Made by a program: the position numbers and the translations under genes
The notes under the pieces: generated by a model
What the model saw: only the letters and a program-made list of their open reading frames with translations
The model's database searches: none
Told to the model about the DNA's origin: nothing
Shown: piece after piece, positions 24,630 through 35,100 of the stretch
Layout: the number at the start of each line of letters is the position of its first letter
How positions within the stretch are numbered: position 1 is the first letter of the stretch
Source: Pterois miles
Taxonomy: Eukaryota > Chordata > Actinopteri > Perciformes > Scorpaenidae
Length of the DNA: 64,000 nucleotides
Assembly: GCA_947000775.1 (NCBI GenBank)
Contig: CAMQGK010000567.1
Span: 1,832,501 to 1,896,500 of the forward strand
Direction: 5' to 3'

Positions 24630-27600
24630 TTGCCTTCTGTCTGAGGAGATCCAGCCATACACTGATGATACAGTGATTTATACTCATGGTTGCACAGACA
24701 GCAACCTACTCAGACACGTACCAATGCAATAAGCCATATAACCAATTAATAAGTTCAATGTAACAAAATCTGTGATTATATTCTCAATAAAGGCCATGTA
24801 CCACTCCTGAACCAGATACGATGATCTAAATGTGTCAGGATCAATTTTAATCTATCCTTTAGATCTAGTGTGAAAAATAAGCCAAAGAGTTGGGTTTAAT
24901 TTGAATAACTTTAGATTTGTAGGAATGTCAGTGATCTCCAAAACAGCTATGTTCCTGTAAATCTTCTAGCAGATGAGACTTTGTTTTTTTTTTTATTTAA
25001 TTTGATTATTTATTTATTTCATACACATTATAATTAATAATATTAATTTTTATTTTATTTGTTATTATTCTTATTATTTATTTATTTTATTAAAAATAAT
25101 CTATTTTAGTTTCATATTTTAAATAATTGTAACATCCTGAGCTGGAAAAACTTGTTAAATATGTTGTAAAAATGTTGTTGTTGATGTCCTGTAAACCCAC
25201 TAGCTACTACTAACCTACTTCAACATGTTTAGCTTATTTAATTTTATTATTTATGTATTATTTTATAAACATTCTAATTAATTATATTTTTATTGTAATT
25301 ATTATTATTACAATTTATTTGTTTTATAAAAAAAATTAGCTCATTTTTTTGTTTAATTTATTTTATTTCTGAGTTGGAAAAACTTGTGTATTAAATTGTG
25401 TGTATTATTGTTTACAATATAATTAAATCAGTGGTTCTATTTATGCTATTATTATTTCTATTTATTTAAAAAAATACATAAAAAAAGTATTGCTATTTAA
25501 TTATTTCTGTTATTTCTGTTTCACATTTTTAATAATTCTAACATCCTGCGCTGGACAAACCTATGTGCTAAATATGTTTTATATGTTTTAGAGATACTAC
25601 TACTCAGTCCGTTGTTATTCATATCCTCGCATGTTTTCTTTTCTCCTGTCTTATTATGTCCTTGCAGCTGACTACCATGTGTTACTGTGGCATTACTTTT
25701 ATCCTGTGTATATGAATTTTATAAAATGTGTTAGTCTGTATTAGGGCTCCTTTTTAATATCTGGCCAGGAAGAATGGATGAAAATCAGTCTCATCAACCA
25801 TCCTTTCTATTGATCAATGAGCACTCTCCCCATCAAACAAACTAGTTCATTACATCAGACTAGGAAGTGTCCTTTCACACTTGGTGTGACTCAACCAACT
25901 GCAGCTCTTCATTGCTTTGCCACCGGCCCTGCTACACTGTGATCTCTGACCCTGAGGTATTACTGCTTTAAGAGTAATGCTGCTGCAGTGTGTGTGGGAA
26001 CTCCCTTTTAGACACACAGGCACACAAACACACCTACAGCTCACGGTGAAGTGAATCAGACAGGTGAAATTGAGGAAGCGTCACTGCTTTCACCTGGATT
26101 CACTCGATCGAATACTGATATTCTGTACCCTTACAGAAAGACAGTATCCCTGTTTTAGGTGTGAGCATGTGTCACCATGTGTTAAGCTTGTCCATGCACT
26201 TGCTGTTTATGTGTGCGTGCTTATGTGTTACCTGGTTTCTTGTGGAGTGCCTGTTCTCGTCCTGGCGGTGTGACAGCGTCCTTTCCTCAGCCTGTTTGTC
26301 GCGCGTCGATGCCTTGCCCTGACAAAACACCAACATCGTGTCTGCCAACAACCACTCACAACCACCCCCACGGCGGGGAAAATAACATTGCAGCGACCAC
26401 CTCCGTGTTCCTGGAGGCTTCACAGCCTGACAGCTCCAATTTGAGTCTCCTTCAGTTTCATCCACTGGACACTTGGTCGCAGCGTGATGGCTGAGGTGTT
26501 CCCATACTGGAAACTCGGTTTGACTAATGAGTGATATCATACAAACAACAAAGCCGTAACTGAAGCTAAATGTTTTACAATGTGGCAGATTATGTCAGAA
26601 AAACATGAAACTGTAAATTAACAAAAAACACATAAAGAGCTTCCTGTGTGAAATTTTTCTGTTTTAAAATAGCATCATAGTTTCACACACGTCTTACCCT
26701 GGAATCCCTGTTGATCTATCTTTGTGTATGTGAGTGTACCTTGCATTCGTCAGCAGAGAGATTGTGGTACAGAGGACATCCTGATATGGAGAAATGTCTC
26801 TCGTGCCGCCCTGTTAGATGACCTGAGGGGAAAAAGAGGACAAAGAAGACAGAGACGTTAAAAGAGAGGGCTGGTGTCTAGGAGCGCGATCTGATCCAAT
26901 GAAAAAATGTTACGTGCTTGTGCTCTCACCCAAAGAGTTACACCCAGGCGTGGGACACTTCATGTTGAAGTTGTAGCTCTCGTGGAAGCGCCGTCGCTTG
27001 GGCCGGTGGGAGAGATCATGGGCGGCGGCCTCTTTGAGTGACAGCTCTTTGGCCAACCTCTCGTCCTCCTCTTGTGAAACTACGATATCGTTGCTAGAAG
27101 ACACGAGGTCGTTGCTGGGGCTGGAAACCTCGATGTCTGACTCTGAGGATGGGGCGTTGCCCGTCGGCGTCCGAGGAGGGGTCTCGTCCCGGTCCGCCCC
27201 TTGCTTCAGGTCTGCTGAGCAGATCAGGACAAAGGGAATAAGAGACTGCAAGAATTATGGGTTTAAACTAACAAAAATGTGCAGTTTTTAACTGAAAATG
27301 AAGCGGGGTCGTGTGAGGTCTTTAGTCAGTAGTAACCTTTAGTACTGTAGTAACCTACAGTAGGTCAAAGTTGACACACCCCCAATTTGGAGAAAAAGAC
27401 AGGAGTACCAACACTTGAGCAAAGAAATGTACTGCTGTGGATGGGGGCAGCAGCAAAACATATTATAGCCACCAAATACATCAATATCAGTTTAACTTAT
27501 ATTTAGAATATTTTCCGTCCCAACATACAGCCCTTTCTGATGGCGAACTGAAGCCACCAGGCTCCACTGACAAAAACAGTAATTTTAGTATGTGATGGGA

Positions 27601-30600
27601 TTATTATGAAGTGGTAGTTGGAAGTTCCATTCACATGTCTAGAGGTCAGAGGTCAAGGGACCCTTTTCAAAATGGCCATGCCAGTTTTCCCCCCACAAAT
27701 TTAGCCCAAGTTGGAGCGATATTTAACCTCTTTCGCAACAAGCTAGTATAACATGGATAGTACCAATGGATTCCTTAGGTGTTTCATGATACCAGGATCT
27801 TCACTCTAGCTTTACAACTGGGCCCACTACCACCCAAAATTGCATTGTTGTGTTAAAGAAATTTGTGTCATTAAAACAGATTTGCGTTAATGCGGTATCA
27901 TTGCATTAACTCGGATGGCCCTCGTTATTGTGTGACTTTGTTGAATCCAAAATAACCCTTTAAAAACACACCCATACTCACACAATAAGGTGGCTAAAAT
28001 ATGTATTGCTGCTGCCCCCATCCGCAGCAGTACACTGCTTTGCTCCCATGCCGGTACTCCTGTCTGCTTAACCAACACACTGACTATGGATAAGTACCTC
28101 ATACAACCCCACCTAATGATCTAAGTTTAAAGGTTTGGTTCAATTACGGGGTAGATGAACTCCTTACCCAGTGAGAAAACTGTCCCAGCACAAATAACAG
28201 TAATATTATGGCTTTCATGCAGTGTAACAAGGCTAATACAACTGCTGTTAGTTGGTACTGCAACAGTAGCACTGACAGAAAAAAAATGTTGATGATTAAA
28301 AATTGGTAGCTAAGTAGCCATGCAACTGTTTTAGCACTTTTCTAACTCTATTGCCATGAATGTAGCTTAAGGGAATTCTTTGCAAGCTGCAAATGTGACC
28401 ATATACAGATGCAGTTAACACCACACCTCTGCCAGCAGAGAAATACAAAAGTAAAGACTGATGTTACTGCAGCAGAAGACCAGCGTTTGAGCTCAGAGAG
28501 GATGGCAGATGAATGGGACATATTACAGCCCCTACACATATTTTTCTAGTCACACTGGTCTCTTCTTCAGGCATTTTATTTTAACTCTGATGTTTGATTT
28601 TTTTTAAAGTGGGACTGAGTATTGAGGTACTTAACCATATTCAGTGTATCACCTACAGTAGATAATGGTCGGCACACCCCCCGTTTGGAGAAGCAGACAG
28701 GAGTATCAGCACAGGAGCAAAGTGAGGTACAGCTGTGGATGGGGGCATCAGCAAAATGTATTTTAGCCACCTTAAAGAAAGGTTCACCTAAAAAACACAA
28801 TCACTTTTAGTGTATGTCATTGGAGTATAGATGGATATAACAGCTTCCCCGTCGTAAAGGGCTGACAATGTTTCAAAATATAACGTACACTTTAAATCTT
28901 ATCGATTTTCTTTAAATGAGTCTTTCTTTTATGTGTCTAAATTATGTCTTGCCGCTGCCCCCATCCACAGCAGTACATTGCTTTGTCCTGTGCTGCTATT
29001 CCGGTTTGCTTCTCCAAACTGGGGGCGTGCCGACCGCCATCCACTGTAGGTGATACACTGACTAGGGAAAAGTACTTCATACAACCCCAATTTAAAACAT
29101 CTGAACTATCCCTTTAAAGTGAGTCACTTTCCTGAGAAACCTTGCAGTTACAAACAAAGACACAACCCTATGACCTACCTATGACAAACTCAGTCATTTT
29201 GCTTAATACTGCGATCACAATGAAGTTGTCGGTCTTGACAGCCAGCAAAATACTGATTACACTATTGTTCAATTTTATATTATTATATATTTATTTATAC
29301 TATATATTTTCCTTCTATAAGGATAATATGAGTGTTATATTATTACAGCTATTCTAATCAGTGAGTACTCCTATTAAAAAAGTACCAAATGTCTGTGATT
29401 GAAACATATTTGATGGAACCACGGTGCTACTGACAAGGCTGTCTTCATGGTCGAGGTCAATCTGTCACCTACCGAGGAATTAGCTCTTGGTAATATTAAA
29501 TCTGGTGTTCCACAAGGTTCAATTTTAGGGCCCATGATGTTTTTAATTTGCCCAATGTTTATAGACGCCATCTTATATTTTAATTTGTGAACGATAGTAG
29601 TATTTTTTCCTCACAGAAACCTTAATAAGAAAGGCTGCTACTAATCGGCATTTTTTTTTCTCGAACTGTTGTTTTTGTCATGAATACTTTCACACAGAAT
29701 GCGAACATTACGCAGCAAAGGAGCGTAAACGAATCACGTTGTCCGCAAAGGGTTGACTTGCGCCTATATTTATGAAAAAAATTTTTATTCCTCCTTTGAA
29801 CCTCGAGAAAAGCAATAAGCATTGGTGGTTCAGTGGTAGAATTCTCGCCTGCCACGCGGGAGGCCCGGGTTCGATTCCCGGCCAATGCAACCTTTTGTTA
29901 ATTTCTCCACTGTGGTTCACCAATAAAGGAATATCTTATCTTACGACCATATCTACTCCTTCTGCCCTTACCTTTCACAATAAAAGCCATAGACATGTAA
30001 TATTTAAAGGCGAGTATTACGCTTTTTCGTGTCATCATGTCCCGGCATGTAAAGGCTGTAAGTCTGTTGTTATTTTGCTCCTGAATAGTGTGGTTTTCTC
30101 CTAACGGGAAGCAATAAGCCTCTTGGCTTTACCTGCATATCTGTTTAATTATATCACTCTTTCCTTGTGTTTTAATTTGTAAGACTTTTGCTTCGACTTT
30201 CACATTTCATCCTCCTATTTTGTGCAAAAAAACAAGCAAACTACATTTCTGTGACACAGACATGACAAATATTTGTGGACTGTGTTGAACTGTGTATAGT
30301 GACATTACTCTTAATATAGTTTCACAATATGACTCAACGTTGAGGCACTAAATGATAAAACTGAACAACCAAACAATCTGAGTGCAGCTATATCTGCTGT
30401 AATGGATACAGATCACCATGTCCTGCAGTGTCTGAAGTGGGACAACAGATCCTGGTCTCTTCATGAGGTAATTCATTCATCCCGGTGACAAAGCACAAGA
30501 CCAGGATATGTCCTGAGATGTATTTGTCTTCTTTATAATCAGGAACACTCTGTGATCACAGACGGGGCTCATGACTTTAGCTGAATGGCACTGAATTAAT

Positions 30601-31753
30601 GAAACACACACATAGACGCTCCTCTTCCTCCTCATCTTCACTTCATTCCTTCTGTTCTCAGCTTCCTTTTCTCCATCTACTCATCATTCTTTCCTTCTAT
30701 CCCTTTAACTTTACTCTTCTACTTTTCTCCCTCTCTCTTTTGATTTCCTCTTCTTTCTTCTGTGCCTATGTTTCTGGGTTTTTATAATAATTGTAAATTT
30801 CCCCACTGTGGGACTAATAAAGGAATATCTTATCTTATCTTATCTTAATAATTTAATTTGTTGTTTCTTATGATTTCTCATCCTCCTGCTGACAATACAC
30901 CAAACAGCGTCCACTTCTTAATTAAAAAGCATCCCTTAATATAATGTATAGATCTAATTTTAAAGGAAACACTAGTACTGGTCTCACCATTAGCCTCGGT
31001 GTCTGAGCCAGACGACCTGCTCTGACGCAGCGGGTATTTTTTGGCTGTGGTGTTTGTCGCCCCCTGCTGGCTGCGTGTGATCCTGCGTCCGGAAGAGAAG
31101 ACGGATGCTGCCACTGCTGCCGACTCTGCTGCTGAATCAGGGCCTTCATCAGGACCCGCAGCTGCAGGAGAACTGCTCCGCACCGAGCTGCAGTTATCTA
31201 GAGGAGGAGAGGGGAGGAGAGGAGGAGAGAGAAGTGGTTTTGGCTTTAAAAATCCCTTTATTTGCGTGCAGGCAACAAAAACCAGTCATTCAAAACAAGG
31301 AATGTTCCTCTGATCAGAGATCAATAATTAAATTTTCATCCTCCCCCACAGAGTATAGGTATAGGTGTACTCCACCCTCAGTCTGGCCTTCAGCAGTTCT
31401 TCCAGAACCGGTACCAACTCAACACTGTGGGCACCCTGAGCCCAGTTCCTGTGTGTTAGCCAGATGGACAACTTGGCAGAACCAGACAAAAGGTTCACCA
31501 CTGAATGAACAGTGTTTTTCTTGGCAGAGTATTTTGGGCCTAAAATAGACAAATCAAGAAAAAAAAAACTCCCGGAGACCCTGAAAGCATCTTTTTAAAG
31601 GATCAAACAGTTGAGGACACTGAAGAAATAAATGCCCGATTGTCTCAATCTGACCGACAGTGAACTCCTCCCCCAGCTCAGGATCCAGGTGTGAGAGAGG
31701 AGGAGAGGTGAAGAGGAGATAAGAAGAGCAGCGAGAAGATGAAAGGGGGAGGA

Positions 31754-31784
<31 letters not shown>

Positions 31785-32067
31785 AGCAGAGAAGAGAGAT
31801 GAGAGGGGGAGGAGGAGGAGGAGAGGAGATGAGAAGACAAGAGAGAGGGGGAGGAGGAGGTGAAATGAGAAGCGAGAAGATGAGAGGGGAAGGAGGAGGA
31901 AGAGAGGAGCAGACGGGGAGAGAAGGAAAGGAGAGGAGAGATGATGAGAGGAGAGAAGATGAGAAGAAAAGAGGAGAGGAAGCAAATAGGAGAAGAGAAG
32001 AAAATAGGAGAGGAGGAGGAGAGAAGAGGATAGGAAAGCAATTCAAGAGAGAGGAGACAAGATGAGA

Positions 32068-32102
<35 letters not shown>

Positions 32103-35100
32103 ATGAGGAGGAGGAGGAGGAGAGGAGAAAAGAAGACGAGAGGGGGAGAGGCGAGGAGAGGAGAGAAGATGAGAGGGGGAGAGGAGAGGAAGCAAATAAA
32201 AGAGAAGAAAATAGGAGAGGAGGAGGAGAGAAGACATGAAAACAATTATCAAAACAATTATCAAAAAAATATAAACAGTAATACATAATAATAAACATGT
32301 TAAATAATAAACATGTTACATTGTCTAAATTGAGTAAAAAACATAGAGGATGTTAAGGAAGATTAATAGACAAATACATACTAGATACAGAAAACTGTCA
32401 GAAAAATATAGAAGATAAAATAGAAAATAGAGATAATGTAAATACATAAAATTCTAGAAAATGTGAATTACACAATAAATAATAGAATAGAATAAATATT
32501 ATTACATATGAAATAAACAGATTATAAGAAGCAGCTCAACAATAGTTCCTCATTTAAACCTTTCAGGCTTTCAGTTTGTAATGTACGTATCCAATATGCG
32601 TCTCTCTGTAGTAGAAGTCTGTCCCTATCACCACCCTTTTTAAGGGATGCACCATTTCTATGCCTTCAAATCTAAGGGAACACACATCACGGCCTACTGA
32701 GTTGAAGTGCCTGGCCACAGAGGATTTATCATCATCAGGAGGAGAGGAGAGGAAAACAAGAAAAGAGAGAGGAGACAAGATGAGAGGAGAGGACATGAGG
32801 AGAGAAGAAAAGGGGAGAGGAAAGGAAGCAAGGAGATTACTTCATGATATCCACTATGATTTTAGACACTACCTACATCATTAAAATACAGAATCTAGAA
32901 CTTCAATCTATGTTTCTTGATTTTTGCAATACCTGCTTTTATCTTATTTTCTCTTACTACAATTAAGTTATGCATTAAATACAACAAAACACATTCCTTG
33001 TATGTGAAAACCTACACGGCAGTAGGTCTGAATCTGATTCTGCTCCTCTCTGTCTGATGTAATAGTCAAATGAGTAGCTTTAGCTTTAAATGATAATGAA
33101 AATAATAATTTCTGCTATGCTGTCTGCATGAAAACTTCATAGAGAAGTTGCTGCAAAAACACTTAAATTTGCAATCCAGTGAATAGAACAACACAACTTA
33201 AACCGGAGCGGTCTGTAGCTGAGCAACTCTAAGCAGAAATGGTAAGAAGAAGACAGAGTTTACTTGTTTTGAATGGACTCAGTGGATACGAAGAGACTAA
33301 TCCCGCCGCAGAAAAGAAGACTGAAGCTCTGAATCCACTTCTTTTTTGGAGAAAGCTATCCTCTGTGCTGTTTCTTAAGCCTCTACAGGGACTAGTGTGG
33401 ACGGCGTCGCCAACTTCTCTCAATAATGAAAAGCAGAGGAAACAGTGTCGTAAATCCCCTCTGGCAGCCGGAGCAGAAAGAGGTCACACAGGGGGTAGGG
33501 GTTGTGTTTGTGTGTCTGTGGAAGTGGGGGAGGTCAGGCTGTCTGAACCCATTCATGCCCATATATAATAGCTGAGGGGGGTTTGAAGTCTCTGTGATCA
33601 CTGAATGAAAGCACCCTTCCTCACTTAAATGTACTATGGAGATGAGACATGTCTGGCTTGATAATAAATATGTAGATTAAATATGTATGAAAAGAAAAAC
33701 ATAACCACTGAAATGCACTTTGGGTGAAGAGCAGAAAACAAAACTGTAATATAGTAAACAAGTATAATTATGCTTACAAGGAATAATGCCAACTAAATGG
33801 TACTTCTGTGATGATAAAATAAACTGGTTTAAGGTTTTTCTTACGATGTGTGATTAAAAAGAAGATATAATCACTATTATCACACATTATTTACAGTGTA
33901 GCAGTGAAATTCACTGTTAGCAGCAGAATGCTACGCTAAGCCAGTCAACACATGGTTAACTAACTAGAATTGCTGCATTTATAGCTATAATACAAGCTAC
34001 GGCGGTAAATTAACTGCACATTTTTACATTTTTTATCTATTCAAAATGTACTTCTAAGGGAGATTTGTCAGTATTTAATACTCTCATTAACATGGGAGTG
34101 GGAAAATATGCTTGCTTCATGCAAATAAATGCATATATTTTGTTCAGAAACCCTCTGCATTTATCATAAAAAATATGCTTAAATCTTAACATGCCAAACT
34201 CAGACTCAGACTATCTTGAGGTCAAAGGTCAAGGGATCCCTTTGAAAATGGCCATGGTACCAATGGATTCCTTAGTTTAGTAAACTCACTCTACATTTAA
34301 CAGTGAGTCCGCTACAACCTAAAATCACAAGTTGCGTCAATGTTTTAAAGAAATTACATATAATGCATATGAAATACTGTATATGTAGGTGACGGTGGTG
34401 CAGGAGTGAGCACTCTCGCCTCACAGCAAGAGGGTCGCAGGTTCGATTCCGGCTTGGGACTCCTCTGTGTGGAGTTTGCATGTTCTCCGCGTGTAAGCGC
34501 GGGTTTTCTCCGGGTGCTCCAGCTTCCTCCCACAGTCCAAAGACATGCAATTTAGGTTGACTGATGACTCTAAATTGCCCGTAGGTGTGAATGTGAGCGT
34601 GAATGGTTGTCTGTCTCTATGTGATGGACCGGCGACCTGTCCAGGGTGTACCCCGCCTTCGCCCAATGCCCTGCGACCCCCAACAGGATAAGATGTAGGT
34701 TGTAGATGAAGGTAGGTTGAAGATGAATGGATGGGTAAATACTGTATGTCTTCAGTAATTACATGACTCATAAATTGAGGAAAATGTACAATATAAAGCC
34801 ATCACTTCAACTACATGTAGGCTATAATGTATGAACAACTAGCTATAAGAACTGTAATGTTAGCATGCAGGCTAGTAATGCTAACCTGCATGCTGTAGGC
34901 TATGTATTATGTATGTATTCCTTTCTATAAGTTTTTTATTTGTGTTCTTATTCCTCGGTTTCTCATCCCAAACTGTCTACTGCTCTTGCCTTTGTATGAT
35001 AATTGCTTTGTGTTATTTTCTAGCTCTTCCTATAATTAATTATTTTTCAGAAACTTGAAATGTTTACCTTGTGAGCTCCGGCTGAGGCGCAGCGAAGCGC

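Noticed and set aside
31554..32298. Several overlapping frames of 100-216 codons on both strands
   Set aside because: They are Ser/Leu/Pro- or Gly/Arg/Glu-rich translations of the polypurine tract, open in many frames because such DNA rarely contains stop codons. No domain is visible.
33239..33568. A 109-codon plus-strand frame in kat7 intron 2
   Set aside because: It has no recognised domain, no splice partners and lies in what looks like interspersed repeat DNA. I cannot support it as a gene.
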